This document shows positions 10,329 through 23,000 of a DNA stretch of 64,000 nucleotides, in pieces; position 1 is the stretch's first letter, and every line of letters starts with the position of its first letter. The stretch is from Gerris lacustris (taxonomy: Eukaryota > Arthropoda > Insecta > Hemiptera > Gerridae), in contig OX578277.1 in the NCBI GenBank assembly GCA_951217055.1, forward strand, positions 70,293,455-70,357,454. The letters are read 5' to 3'. A program made the position numbers and the translations under genes. A model generated the notes under the pieces. It searched no databases, was not told the DNA's origin, and saw nothing but the letters and a program-made list of their open reading frames with translations.

Positions 10329-13300
10329 TTATTTATTTTTTTCTATAGAAATTCAATTAGCATTTTGAAGATAAAAAATCCTCTATTTGTGATAATGATT
10401 TTTCCCGTCATTTTCCAATTATTTATTGTTGTTTTTCCTCCTTTCTCAATAAAACTTTAAATTAATTAAGTAGCCTTCGTCTTTCTTTCCTAGAAAATCT
10501 AAAGCTTGTTATGACGATATCAACTTACGTCAAAGGAAAAACTTTTAAAAATAAAATTAAAAATCAATTGGATATTGTGTGCCTTGATGCCCTCGGTTTA
10601 TTTACTTTCAGTATCTAGAGTTTACACAATTATTATACTTTATATAATCGAGTGGTGTCACGACTACGCACCTCGAAATGATTTGTTATTGCCAAACTGA
10701 GGCGACCACATTTATTCCAATAAAAATAAATGTTTATTTGTTGGTCTTCAAGTAGATGTAATAACTAATCTAAATAGATATCTAAATTATTTAATTTACC
10801 TAATCTTACTTTTTTCTAAATATAAAATTAAGCCCATTGCAACGGGTCTAAGGGCTTGTATACGTATAATAGTGTACGATAATCTTAGACTCTAACGCTA
10901 CATATATCTATTCCGGCTTTTTTTTGCTTATTTATTACTTCAGAAATGAAGTTTTTTAGGTATGTTATTTTCGTCGTCAAAGTTTTATTCTATCGCCTAT
11001 AAATTTAGAGTTAAACACTGCGAAGAAAAAATTCAACAACTATAAAATTACTCGCACAATAAAACGCAGCGATATGTATAGTGGATATAAATTCTTTTTT
11101 GAATTAAATTAAACTAATTCTGTCGTTATTTCATGACTTAAAAGTTCTGTTTGTCAGACAAATGTGGCATTTTGCCGTGAAATGTTATTTATGTCACATA
11201 TTTTCCTGTGATTTCTATAGTAGGTCTTTATTCCTTTCTTGTTTGAATTGTAAGAAGTATAAGTATTATTTAGGAAAGTTTTTATTATTATTACAGCCGT
11301 GTGAAGAATTTCCTTGAATCTAACTTAAAATGAGTTTTCTTGTAGATTGATTTGAATTTGCTGCTATATAAAAAACGGTATAATTTGGTGTGAAGTTTAT
11401 CAGTGCCGTGTAGTATGTTACCGACGTCTACTCTTCTCTTCCACGTCAAAACTTGGCTTCATGCCTGCCTCCCTTTCTCGTAAACTTGGTGCCGCCTCTC
11501 TCGTGTTTACCCAACCTATAATCTAAACTTATCGAAGCCCGGCTTAAACTTTTGAAGTCTTAACTTCTTAAATCAAACTCTGTTAAATGACCCGTCGGTT
11601 TATTGTAACCGCTGTACCGACACATTTCCAGATCCTTGCACATTAATTGCATTTACTTATACCTTATTTTGATTACTTTATTAATTAGATCGAAAACAAA
11701 CTCTTCCCTCAAGCTTCTCGGGGTCTAAGTTTGTGTGAATAGTTTTAGCCAGGTGCTTTAAACCCAACCAACCGTTTGAATTGAAAGAGAACGGTGTATG
11801 GACGGTTGAAAAAACTTTTATTTTATATGATGGTCTTAACTTTAACAAACTTACTTAACTATACCTCTAAATATCAGCGTTTATAATATAATATTAGAGA
11901 GAAAGTTGGTTATAATTTAGTCTGTAGAGTTAAACAAAGGGATGTAGGTGAAGATAACAAAACTGATTTAGGGGTTACTGAATCTGCCCTACCCGCATAA
12001 ATTACAAGTGAAGAATGTTGAGCATACCCACCATGTCTTCCTTCCTGTAAAATGTCCGAAAATGTTTCCATCTCTAACCTAGTATGTAGCTCCCACGTAT
12101 CATACGGTACGAAAATAATTGAAAATAACAATAATACAAATATGGAGAAGGAAAGGGAGAAGTAATACGGAGCTCTACGCTTTCAATCGGGTAAATTGTT
12201 CTAGTAATAACCATTATAAATAAAGATAAAATAATATTTTACTAAAAAGTTTGAGTTAGTTAATTTTATGTAAAACTAGCTGGATAAATATCGCATTACA
12301 TAAATATAACCAATGTGCTAATATAAAGAACTCGCGTAGAAAAATTTGCATTTTGTTTTCAAATATGCCATATTTGTTTCATCCGTCGGAATATGTCGGA
12401 CGAATTAACAAAACGTTTTAGACAGCATACTATGTTATACATCAATTTTTAGGTTTCGAAAAAGAATATGTAACTATTACCACAAAATGTTCATTCATTG
12501 CCGGGATTTCGAAAACAAATATAACCGAAATGTGCGGGTTTGGAAAAAAGTTTATTGCTACAGTCATGCTACATAATTACCATTTTACAATTTGTACCAA
12601 ACGAATCTTAGTACGTTGACCGTTGACTCCGCGGGGAAGTAAAAATAAATTGGTTTTCGTTGGTTTTGTACACATAAAATTAGTATTAGGGGGGGGGGGG
12701 ACGCAATTTGTTTTTACACAATGGCATGAAAAATCAAACACTTTCCTCAATACTCCTGATACACATAACACTCTCCTGATATTAATAATTAAATTAAATA
12801 ATGTTCCTATAAAAGAATATTTAACAAATCTTTTTTGACATGGATTATGAGCTTTGTTAAATATGTTTTGACGTCTATCAACTATGTTAAAAATATCCAA
12901 TTTTTATAAATGTATGTATTGCTAAAACGAAGTAAAGATTTTAAATAAATATGTAAATGAATTAAGAGACAAAGATCCAATTATTATTATTTTTTTGTTT
13001 CTTTTCTTTTGTTTGATATTAATTAATCAACACTTTTTTGTTTGGTTTAATTTATTATTTTATTTAACTCTACGTGTAATGATTGTTCATTTGAAAAAGT
13101 CTTTATTCAATATTTTTTTTTAATTAAATTTTCCGGTTTGGATATTGTTTGCTTTGCCTTCAGGATTGTTTGTCCAGTTTGGGTTTAAATTAAATTTACT
13201 GGTTTCGTAAAAAATGTCTCGTTTCTATGCCAGTCTTACTGTTACTGCAGTACTCTACTCCCAAGTGAATAGTTTTAGACGATGTTTTAATAAGTCAATT

Positions 13301-13474
13301 TGTGATTGTGCTTGTGTGTTATACGTTTTTCCCTATTTCGCTCTTTCGAATTTGAGTTTCAATTTAAAAAGTATTTCATCACTGAACGTTTTTTTTCTTA
13401 CTTTCTGATATACGTAAAATATATATAAAGAAATTATAAAAAATATTTGGGATTTTTATGAATTCTCACGTTTT
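10326..13474. other. Gene-poor AT-rich region
   Basis: No exon or RNA gene recognised. 10690-10745 on the reverse strand repeats the subterminal part of the hAT element at 40128-40195 (AAATAAACATTTATTTTTAT and GGAATAAATGTGGT), so a hAT fragment lies here. 11400-11760 is less AT-rich but every frame is broken and nothing is recognisable. The complementary ORFs at 12577-12900 match no known family. A run of G lies at about 12690-12700. Confidence 0.4.
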
Positions 13475-13690
13475 ATAGCCCCCTGAAACCAAAAAAAAGT
13501 CCATTTGACTGTTGACTGTAGTTTATGCTGACAAGTGGGACGTGGAGCCTAAGCTATTAACCGATTACGATGAAATCTGGCATACATGTTCAGAAAAATA
13601 ATACCCTGTGGTGAAATCAACAAATAAATGTTGGCTCTAAATGTAGGGTTCCTACCCTAAGAAACTCTTAAAAATAGTTTCATGAACGGT
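13475..13690 (+). repeat. R4 repeat fragment
   Basis: Shares with R4 copies: CCCCTGAAACCAAAAAAAAG, GTGGAGCCTAAGCTATTAA, GATGAAATCTGGCATACATG, TTCAGAAAAAT and TTGGCTCTAAATGTAGGG. Noncoding; it lacks the tRNA-like core. Confidence 0.55.
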
Positions 13691-13989
13691 TCCGACGTAA
13701 ACAAATCTATCTTGTAGTTTATTTATTTTACAGTTCTCTCAACAGCCAAATACAGGCCACAAGTGAGAAGCACAAAACAAAAATACATGAGTAATATAAA
13801 ATGAAATAAAATATAATATAAATATAAAGCGCTTAAAATATAATTGGACAACAATTTAGGGTAGAAGGAGAGAATAGGAGAATTTTTAATAATAATTTCA
13901 TGTAATCACGTAAATGAAACAAATAAAAAACTGAAAACACAGACCAAGTATGTACTCGAATATGAGTAAGTTTAAAACGAACTGTATCG

Positions 13990-14460
13990 GACAAATTTTA
14001 TAAATGTTCATTTTTCAAAATGGGGGCAGATATTAAGTTTAAATACGGAGGACTTATTTATCTTATAGAAAGGTATAATTGGTGCGAATTTTTGTTCATT
14101 CGGCAAAATAGTTCGAAACTTATTTAGGCTTACAGTTTCAAAATTCAATAGTCGATATTTTCAGATACCAAAACGATATTCAGTGGAAATGTGTTGTCAT
14201 ATAAAGAGGTATAATTTTTGCAAATTTTTCGGCCATCAGAAATTTCTTTGATATTTTAGGAAATTTTTGCTGACAGCAAAATGAGTTAATGCTGTCACAA
14301 AATTATGATTTTCCGCGCAGCACAACTACATGTAAAGACTGGTATTTGTACCAAGTTTAAAATTTCTAGTTTAAAAAGTGTGGGAGTTTTTCAGACATTC
14401 AGCTAAAAGTCCTCTCAAATCTTCTTAAATACATCCAAAATGTGCAATTTATTTATTGGA
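13990..14460 (+). repeat. R3-related repeat copy (diverged)
   Basis: Matches the order of R3 at 63600-63990: GGCAGATATTAA, TCTTATAGAAAGGTATAATT, GGCAAAATAGTTCGAAA, ATAAAGAGGTATAATTTTTG, TTTTTGCTGACAGCAAAATG, TATGATTTTCCG and GTGTGGGAGTT. Diverged from the copies at 26 and 28 kb. Confidence 0.6.
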
Positions 14461-15087
14461 TTGTTTTGGGTAAAATAATACTTTTCCTTTAAGAAAAAGT
14501 TAACATTCCATCTTAGCCGGTTCCCAACTTACATAGGTTCCAGCTTAGACTGGCTTTACTGTACTTTATTTTCTTCCATTATTACAGTTCCTTATTTATA
14601 CGATTAATTTTGAACTAACTATGCTAACTAGCTTTCACCCCACACTCCGCTCATTGCTCATGCCTAGAGTAATCAATATTTTCTTATCAATGTACTGCGA
14701 CAAAAATTTAATAATTACATATATATTTATAGATTTCTATTCACTCACAATCAAATGAAATTGCCAATTTTCGTCGAACCAGTGATGCTAAAATATTACT
14801 CGATATATTTTGTTTCCATAGTCTAGATATATTGCTTCTCTACTCTACGTGGTTGTTATATCTGAACAAGGAAAATATCCGTGAATACACGTATTTAATT
14901 TATGTTTCAACATGTAAATCTACGTGTTTTTGAGTATATTTTATTTTTCTCTGTTTCTCTAAAGACCGATACTTTTACACTAGAACTAAAATCTGGGTCA
15001 TTTGATTTTATGAGACTTATCTGAATGAAAATTTATTCTTCTTTATTCCCATTGTTATTAAAGAGTTATTGGGTGGTTTTATCTCTT
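14461..15087. other. AT-rich DNA, nothing recognised
   Basis: No supported gene, RNA or repeat copy. Confidence 0.4.
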
Positions 15088-15668
15088 AGCGAATTTTCAA
15101 AGAAAATTACGCTATTGCAATGGCTTCAAAATTTTTGTAATGCGAATTTTTGAAAAATTTTTCCATGGAAATCCGTTTTAGACCATTCTGAATCGATTCC
15201 TAAAATTTAACACTTTTTTTTATGTATGTATGTATATATGTATATATGTGTCACTCCAGACGATATCTCCCCTTAGAATGCACTTAAAAATTTCAAACAA
15301 ATTTTAAAATGTCAATAATATCAAAAGAAAGGATGAGTTCGTTGGCCAGAATTTTTGGAGTCCATTTAGGGGTCAAATTTTGACCATATAGGGTCAAAAA
15401 ACGTGTTTTTTCCATTTTACCCCCCTTTTATGTGAAAATATGATAAAAGTGTAAATAACAACAATTACTGTACTCTTAAAGAGCTTTCCAACGACATGCA
15501 TCTTGAAGGGTAAATACTATTTTGACTTTTGTACCCCGTACCACTGTGTACCAATTTTTTTTTCACCCGAGCAAATTCTAAACCAAAATTTTCCTATATT
15601 ATCATAAGCCAATAAAACGCAGATTTCTTTGAAAATTCGCTCATTAAGTCATGGTGCATGACTGGACT
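15088..15668. mobile_element. R2 MITE with GCGAATTTTCAAAGAAA inverted repeats
   Basis: GCGAATTTTCAAAGAAA at 15089-15105 is perfectly inverted at 15624-15640. Two further copies (42528-43090 and reverse 61566-61893) show the same internal wording: GACGATATCTC, GGATGAGTTCGTTGGCCAGA, TTTGGAGTCCA, GAGCTTTCCAACGACATGCA and CTTGAAGGGT. The right side extends to a small palindrome (GTCATGGTGCATGAC) and then ACTGGACT, which recalls the FA foldback ends. It has no coding capacity. Confidence 0.75.
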
Positions 15669-15780
15669 TTTTTGTTTTTGTCCTGAAAATGTTCACAATG
15701 TAGGTTTGATTACCACTGACGAGAATGAGAAATTAGAGGTAGAAGAAATATAGAAGCTGTTATTTTTTTTGCTGTTTTTT

Positions 15781-16200
15781 ACTTTCTCATAAAAAGAGAA
15801 AGTATTGTGATGGCGCGAAAATTCGATTTTGAGATTTTGATGGATTTACACGTTTTGAGGTCCCCTGAGTCCAAAAAAAGTGTTTTTTAAAAAAATGTAT
15901 GTCTGTCATCTGTGCAGACTGCAGACGCCTGGAGCCTAAACTACTGGGGCGATTTTGACGAAATTTAGCATACATGTTCAGAAAAATCATATCCCGAGGT
16001 GAATGAATTTTAGCTCTACATTTGGGGGCGCAACCCTCCCCCCCCCCCCCCCAAAAAAAAAAAAAAAAAAAAAATCGCGGACGGAGAGAGCCCGGATTCG
16101 AGTCCCCGCGAAGGAGAAGTTATTTTTATGATAAAATTTGATGAAATGTTCAATAACTCGTATATGAGAAAGTTTGTCTGAGTTGCCTCGGATCGATTTT
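15781..16200 (+). repeat. R4 repeat with a tRNA-like (B box) segment
   Basis: Starts with the hairpin ACTTTCTCAT...AGAGAAAGT (15781-15803) followed by ATTGTGATGGCGC, and ends near ATGAGAAAGTTTGTCTGAG. It holds GGAGCCTAAACTACTGGGGC, GATTTTGACGAAATTTAGCA and a homopolymer joint of C then A at 16038-16074. Next comes GCGGACGGAGAGAGCCCGGA and TTCGAGTCCCCGC (16077-16110), which resembles a tRNA T-arm and pol III B box. The internal homopolymers replace R4 sequence present in the 58764-59356 copy. Confidence 0.7.
16038..16074 (+). repeat. Poly(C)-poly(A) homopolymer joint
   Basis: About 15 C followed directly by 22 A inside an R4 copy. The length may be affected by assembly error. Confidence 0.85.
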
Positions 16201-16925
16201 TTCGATCAAACTAGAAGCTTGCACGTGAAATATATTTCAGAATTACTTTACTTAAAGAGGTGAAAAGTCAAATGAAATGGAAATTATTTATGGAAAGTGT
16301 TTAATAATGCTTGAATTGTTTATTCATTATTACATATACTCGTATTCAGCTGAAATATAACCGACTCAGTGATTTTATAAGTCAAAACAGATTCTTTGAG
16401 CTTACCCGTACTCAATTTAATGGAACAGTAACTTCCCAGTACAATTTTTAAAAATGTAACTTTAAAATTCGGAAGTTGCTAGTAAGCTTACTCAGCTACA
16501 CACAAAAGTTTATAAGAATGTAAAAAGCCCTTAGTAAATATTTTTTAAAAAAGGAAAAAAAAAATCAAAAGATGTAATTAAAAACCATAAACAATACAAA
16601 GAACTTAATTGATCCTAATCTATTTTGCTCATTAAGTTTTATATTGCTTGATAAAATGATTGATGAAACAATTTTTGTAAAGCAATTGAAAACGACAATT
16701 TATATAAATACTTTGGTATTAACCGGATTCATTCCCTTTTGTAACTTAAAATAATTATAACTGAAAAATAGTTATTTTATCGCATGCAGACCAATCTAAA
16801 GGCTTTAGTGGGCGAAACCCTTTTCCATGCATTGTCTCAATATTTACGAGTTCATTTAACCACATTTAAACCTCTATTTAACTTATGCTTATTTTTAAGT
16901 ACACCTTTGTATCATATTTATTTAT
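16201..16925. other. AT-rich DNA, nothing recognised
   Basis: No supported gene. The 61-codon ORF at 16784-16969 runs into the R1 head and is not a gene. Confidence 0.4.
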
Positions 16926-16927
16926 TT

Positions 16928-17190
16928 ATTTTGCATCCGAGCTTACCGAAGGTAGCTGGAGCATTGTGATCATTCTGAAGAACGAAATTTGTTGTCACCG
17001 ATATAAAAAAGAAAAAAATAATCCTTGACAATCTCTTTCAGATAAGTGTGAATATTTTTGCTCTTATTTGTTTGTCAGTCTACATTTTTGATAAAGCTTT
17101 GATGGTAGGTCATAATTAGCCCATTGTTAGTCCCTTATTCATTTTTCCTTCTGCGCCACTGCTTCCTTCCGTGTTTGCACAACCTTTTTT
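16928..17190 (+). repeat. R1 dispersed repeat
   Basis: R1 head CATCCGAGCTTACCGAAGG followed by TAGCTGGAGCATTGTGATC, a degraded central part, and the later R1 landmark TTGATGGTAGGTCATAATTA with GCCCATTGTTAGTCCC. Confidence 0.65.
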
Positions 17191-18375
17191 TACCTTTATT
17201 AATTTTTACCTTAATATAATTTTTAGGGTTAAAAAAGTAAAATAATATTTTCTTCTTTCAATAACTATATTTCTTCGCTACAGGCTTCTTCAGAGCATAA
17301 AAATTAACGATGTAATATGTTAATTTAAGTTGTCAACAATTTGTTTTACAATATAATTTTTTTTTATAAAACAATAAATATAATAAAATTTATTTTATAC
17401 AAATTCTATTTTAAATTAAATTTTTATACAAATATTTTAAATTGTTTATTGTTGCAGCCTGAAGAATCCTTAAATAAGGGCAAAATATAGCTATTGAAAG
17501 AAGAAATTATTTCTTTTTAACCTTAAAAAGAGAAGCATAAAAAAAAATTATTGATATAGTTTTTTATGCTAAACATAAACCACAAAGGGTTCTTCACTAA
17601 AAAAAAAAAAAATATATATATATATATATATAAGATGTATATTTTATTTTTATTCAGGTAAGTATTGGCTATTTGAATTAATAATAATATCGTTCTTATT
17701 TTGTTTTTTTAATCTCCTCTATTTCCTCAAGGGAATATAATTTTAATGATCCATTGTTAAAGGTTTGATTGATTTATCACATTATTTATATTAATTGGTT
17801 TTCACTGGGCTTGGTTGTTTCTAATAATTACCTCATTTATCAAGTAATTTCATTAATCAAGTAGTTTGCTTGCAAACTGCAGTTAAAAATCGATAAGGAT
17901 CTCATTTTTTCTAGAACGAGGTACAACAATAGATTGTCTGGTAGAGCCCTTATTCATTTCGAATAATGGATACTTCATCTTTCTTTTCATTACTCGGGAA
18001 CTCTTTGAATATAATAGGCAAGCTTAAACTCAGATACTTGATTGAATCTTCTTTTTTTTATATTATCCTTTTAATAGTATTAAACTAGGTATATGCGATA
18101 TAAACTTAAAAATTATAAATAAATATTTTTAGATAATCAATAAATTATAATGAAATCTTTATGGGGAAACCATATACAGATATTATGCTTTAATCCTTAT
18201 CAATAAAAGAAAATCTATTTATCCACATCCTTATGAAGTTAGAGTTGGTAATATATATTCATATGTATGTTACAATAAATAAAAATTGGAGTTAATTATA
18301 AATAGTAAAATTAATTTTTAAACCTCTATCTTTAAGGATATTGATATTGTAATATATATTTTAATTGTTCTTAGA
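17191..18375. other. AT-rich DNA with an imperfect inverted repeat
   Basis: TTCTTCTTTCAATAACTATA (17250-17270) and the TATAGCTATTGAAAGAAGAA segment (17487-17506) are inverted, with further matching near TTTAAGGTTAAA/TTAACCTTAAA, suggesting a short foldback at about 17215-17530. No coding sequence. Confidence 0.4.
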
Positions 18376-18566
18376 CATATTCGATGTAGTAATACAGAAG
18401 ATAAGTTTAATTAAGTTCTACAGAAGGGTATATGTATATTTTATGTAGTAATGCAGAAGATATATTTAATAAAGTCCTACAGAAGAGTATATGTATATTT
18501 GATGTAGTAATACAGAAGACATATTCGATGTAGAAATACTGAAGAAATATTTTATGTAGTAATGAG
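18376..18566 (+). repeat. Degenerate short tandem repeat, period about 60 bp
   Basis: Three to five imperfect units built around GATGTAGTAATACAGAAGA, followed by GTATATGTATATTT. The units are diverged, so this is an old array. Confidence 0.65.
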
Positions 18567-19329
18567 TTCGCTGATCATTATCGAATTTCTTATTATCAAT
18601 AAAGTTGTCAAATCCGGTCTATATAAACATTAGATAACTAATCTATTTTGTTCATTTTTTTTTTACTCATATATCCTAACTACGAGTTAATTTCTCAAAA
18701 TCTCATTAGAAACAGCTAATTTTACTTTTATTTAATTTATTTTTTAAACAGTTCAGTTTCAGATTCCTTTTTAAATCCAAGACTTATTTGAAAATTATCT
18801 GAGATTTTGCGACAATTTAGTCCAAAAGCAGTATCATTCCTTAATTGGAGTTATATACCCAATTATGTCTCTGTTATCTAATACACATAGCTAAGCCATT
18901 GGGACTTAAGTTCGAGACAGTTAGTTTGTAACACCTTATAGACTAATTATCCTATTACCCGATTTAGAGACCAATATAATATATTATAGCGCGTAAATTG
19001 CTGTAGTTTTCAATTCACTCTTATTCTCTCTTTATACGGGGTTTCTTTTAGTCTTTTGACGTTTTAATCAAAATAGGGATGTATTTAATGAACGGGTCAA
19101 CATTTATTGGCCCTGCTCAAACTGTTTGAGGTCAATCAGGGTTACTCATGATTCATTGCTGCTTGTTACACTCCTGACATCATCACTACACAAATAAATC
19201 ACTTTATAAATAGATTCCTTTATTTTTTTTAATTGAATTCTCTAAAGCGAATTTCCAGTCAAATATTTAATTTCTAAAGTACTTGCTTATAATTTTTTTT
19301 AAATTTTGGTGTCTTACTGTCATATACAT
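18567..19329. other. AT-rich DNA, nothing recognised
   Basis: No supported gene or repeat copy. Confidence 0.4.
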
Positions 19330-19890
19330 AGGTACCATTTTAAGTTTTCTTCGCGTAAAAATGTCGAAAATCGAATTTCAAATTCCCCCTCCATTTATAT
19401 AAAGTCAAATTTGTCTGATTATAATAAATGAGGGGTCGTTTAAAGGTCTCATTAAGTTTTTTTATTGCATAATTTAATAAAAACTACATGAAAGCTATTA
19501 AAGGGGGAAAAAATTAATTTAAAAAAAACCATGTTTTAAAATGATAATTCTTCTTTAATAAGAAATAAATAATATTTAAATAATAAATAAGATTTCCCCT
19601 ATAGATGATTTCATATGGTTTTTATAAAAAAAAAGCAATAGCACAACTTTTAATGCACTTAGTGAGACCTTTAAATCGATCCCTTATTTATAAAAATCAT
19701 ACAAATTTGACTTTTTATAAATGGCGAGGGGGAAGGGGATTTTTATGTGAAAAATAAATTTGGAATAGTATCTAAAGGAAATTATAAAGAATACTTTTTT
19801 CTTGAATTCTCAAAATTTTGCCTGGTTTCCTCTTCTACAATTTTAGACTTTTCTAATTTTTTTTTTAATTTACACGTATGTATCCGTGGA
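19330..19890. mobile_element. FC foldback element
   Basis: The left arm (GGTCGTTTAAAGGTCTCATT..., CCATTTATATAAAGTCAAAT) is mirrored by the right arm (ATTTGACTTTTTATAAATGG..., AGTGAGACCTTTAAATCGAT) about a centre near 19550. The same wording makes the arms of the foldback at 27842-29217. The right flank AATTTACACGTAT with TCCGTGGA is shared with 29235-29265. Confidence 0.65.
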
Positions 19891-19910
19891 TAATAGTTAT
19901 TTATGTAACT

Positions 19911-20082
19911 AGGCAGCAAAATGGAATTTTTCTGACAATGAATGATTAATTTAGCCTTCGAGCCGGAGGCGAGGTTTGGCTATGGAAATTAATTTATTCT
20001 ATTTGAGGCAATATATCAATATACAATATTTACAATATATCAATGAGACAGAAATGTTTCCTTTGCTGCCTTGTTGCATACA
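19911..20082. mobile_element. Small MITE-like inverted repeat
   Basis: GGCAGCAAAATGGAATTTTT (about 19912) is mirrored by CATTTCCTTTGCTGCC-type sequence near 20060-20078 (AGAAATGTTTCCTTTGCTGC). A shorter GC hairpin (about 19945-19990) lies inside. Related TTTTGCTGCC wording recurs at 20495-20510. Confidence 0.5.
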
Positions 20083-23000
20083 ATATTTTTCCTACTACTG
20101 GCAGAAAAATTTATTCTATAGATAATATTTTTTTTTTTATCTTTTAATCCATACTATTTTATAAATATAATCTATTATAAGTAATCTATTATAAAACCTT
20201 TTTTATAAATTCGTAATATTTTTAAGTTAAATCAAAATTTAAACTTTCCATAGTATGAAAACTACCAAAAACTTAAAAATTGAATATTTTTAAGGTGAAT
20301 TGTTCAAATAATTTAGGTTAAAGATTATATAATAAAACAAAAGGTTGTTTGTTTGTTGAGGAATGTGGGCGTCACTTAGCCTGGAAAAATCCTCAGAAAA
20401 ATCGTATTTTGCTGCGTATTGTAAATTTGACTTAATACCTCAGAGAAATTAAATTTTCATGCCTAAAAACAGTTTGATAACGCGTCATTTTGCTGCCGCT
20501 AGTAGGAAACATTTTTATTTTGAATTTTTATCTTTAATATTTGTATCCCGAAGAGGATTGAATTAAAATTTTAGTATTAAAACCAAACTTAAAAATATGT
20601 TGGCATGGTGGAAAAGAGAAAGATATATATAAAAAAAATAGAGAAATAGAGCAGAAATATAACCCTGAGACATACTGAGAAAATATACAGTTTGAGACAG
20701 GGCTCAATGTATTGGTTTTGCTTTTATATATAAAGCCAGAGGTTCAATAGTCGAACACCTGCACTGCAAGCAGTGAAATATTAGTATATATTCAAAAGAA
20801 TCCTTCATTCACCTCCACAAATCATGAATGAACTGCTTACTTGTCCTAGGGCTTTCCCCCATCTATCTGGAGAAAATATTTTCTATATAAGTCGAAAGAG
20901 GAAAAATTATGTTTTGAATAATTTAGCTGGGCTCTTCCAAAATATATGTCTAAATGTTTAATATTTTTAAATCATTCTGTGTACTGCTGAGTTTTCTTTA
21001 GTTTTATTTTAATTTTCATGTGATTATATATTCTTGTTACTAAGGTGGCTGTGTTATAAATCTTTGACTTGAAAAACGCATTTAGTCGTTAAATGTATAT
21101 TGATCCTCGACTGTGTTTTTCTCCAATGTGTGATAGCAACTCATCATGAGGTGTAGTTTAATAACCAAACAACGTATCAATTAACTCAGTTATGACATTT
21201 GACTTAACTTTCCCCTCTGGGCTTTTAATCTAAAATTTATGAACTAACCTTACTGTTCAAACTGCTTTTAAAGACTGCATCTTAAAAGTCCATAATTTCG
21301 CTTCCGTGCAATGACTGCAGCAATTTTCCAATAAGGTTTAACTACGAAAAACTAGATGTTTAATTAAAAACTAGGCCATGTTTAATTAAAAACTAATATT
21401 TTGAATACATTTACCTTAATTTTGATGCAATAATTATTAGTGAATCTTTATTCTGTTCCTTCTAATAATTGATATTTGTTTCGCTAAATAACGTTCATTG
21501 TTGCTTATTCTTAGCGTGAGTAACTTCTAATAAGTGATCAGTTTATATGTATATACTCTACATATATAGTTATAGTTATGTGTATATAACTAGAAATTAG
21601 TTAATTAAAATATTTACTGTTCTAAAGATTGGGATTTGTTGAATAACCCCTAGGTTAGAGCGCAGTCTCCCCACGGCTATTTTTCGGTTTTATCATATTA
21701 ATGATATTAGAAGTGACTTGATGTCACCTTTTTATCGCAGTACTTATCACAATGGATATACATATCTTTTTTTTCTCCGCGCGTTGACCCTTATCCATTT
21801 TTCCGTATTTTTTTCTACTCGTTTCACCTTCGAGCTATAAATAACAAGGCCCCCCTAGGGGCCCCCTATTTTAGGGGGGGCTATAGATTACCGTTTTGGT
21901 TTTTGAATTTCTCGCCTCTGCTTTCTCTCATCTCGCTTCTCTCTTTCACACCCTTCTTCGCACGAATGAACTTAAAATCACAGCATAATCCCCACATTTC
22001 TTATTTTAACGCACTCTTATTTGTTTTCATGAGCATGCACTCAGAAATGACACGTGAATTTACTTAAACATATAACGAGGCTTAATGTGTTAAAGTTAAA
22101 GACACTCATGTACATATTTTAATTTTTAAAAGCTCGACTAAAATGCATTGCATTATTCTCATATACCATGAAAGCTATTTCGTAATCTCCTTCTCACTTT
22201 TTCACCCCCTTCCTATTTTTGTAATATATTCACACTGATACATAGATGTAAAATACACCACTGTACACAGTCACACTAAACAACGCGTAATCTGTCACTC
22301 TTTTTTATCCTTTGTCACTCGTAAATTCTGCTCCCTTCTCTTTCTTTTATACACACACTATCACACATGTGTGTTGTTCACTAGCGTTAAAGTCGAACAC
22401 GCATGCTATATTACTAATGGCGGCAGGCCCAACGTGTCGGTTCCTCGGCGCTGTGGATATCGATCCACCTCGGTTAAAATCCGGTACTTTGAATTCCGTC
22501 CTGATGCCCGCTCCTTTTTTTTTTTTTTTTTTTTTTTAAATCCCACTATCTAATGTTTTATTTATGTGCTTTTTACCCCGTATTTTATTTTTCATTTAAG
22601 ACTGCGTTAGACTTTGACTGGCAATTTAGGTCGATCGAATGAGACTCGGACAAATTGAGGCTCCCATAATGTGGTTTTGCCGTGGAATACAATGAATGAT
22701 ATACGATCTGTTAAAACCGCTTTCTCAACATCGAACCCCCATGTATTGACCAACTTCAATACATTTAACAAAATGCTTTAACAGATAATAGTGTCTTCTT
22801 GATGCGTGGAATTTCCTTCCACGAGGATTCATAAATTAGTTTTCGTTATAAATAGAAATTATATCTCCTCTTAGCTACAGGATCATCACCCTTAGTATTC
22901 GAAGACTATTTTAGCTACGATGCTGGAAATGTACCCTTTATTTACCTAAGAGGTTCACTCCACAATCCTACACGTAGCAATCTATCCTAGACTACCCTTC

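Noticed and set aside
11400..11770. Less AT-rich stretch that might be an exon or a retroelement
   Set aside because: All frames are interrupted and no protein motif was recognised, so it is left as unassigned sequence.
12577..12900. 107-codon reverse ORF with an overlapping + strand ORF
   Set aside because: No recognisable family, low-complexity stretches and a G-run frame; no support beyond length.
16076..16110. Possible tRNA gene
   Set aside because: Only the T-arm/B box portion looks tRNA-like; no D-arm, anticodon arm or acceptor stem could be assembled. The same is true of the other R4 copies.
22400..22515. GC-richer segment followed by poly(T), considered as a SINE
   Set aside because: No A box or B box match, and the homopolymer is on the wrong side for a poly(A) tail in either orientation I could justify.
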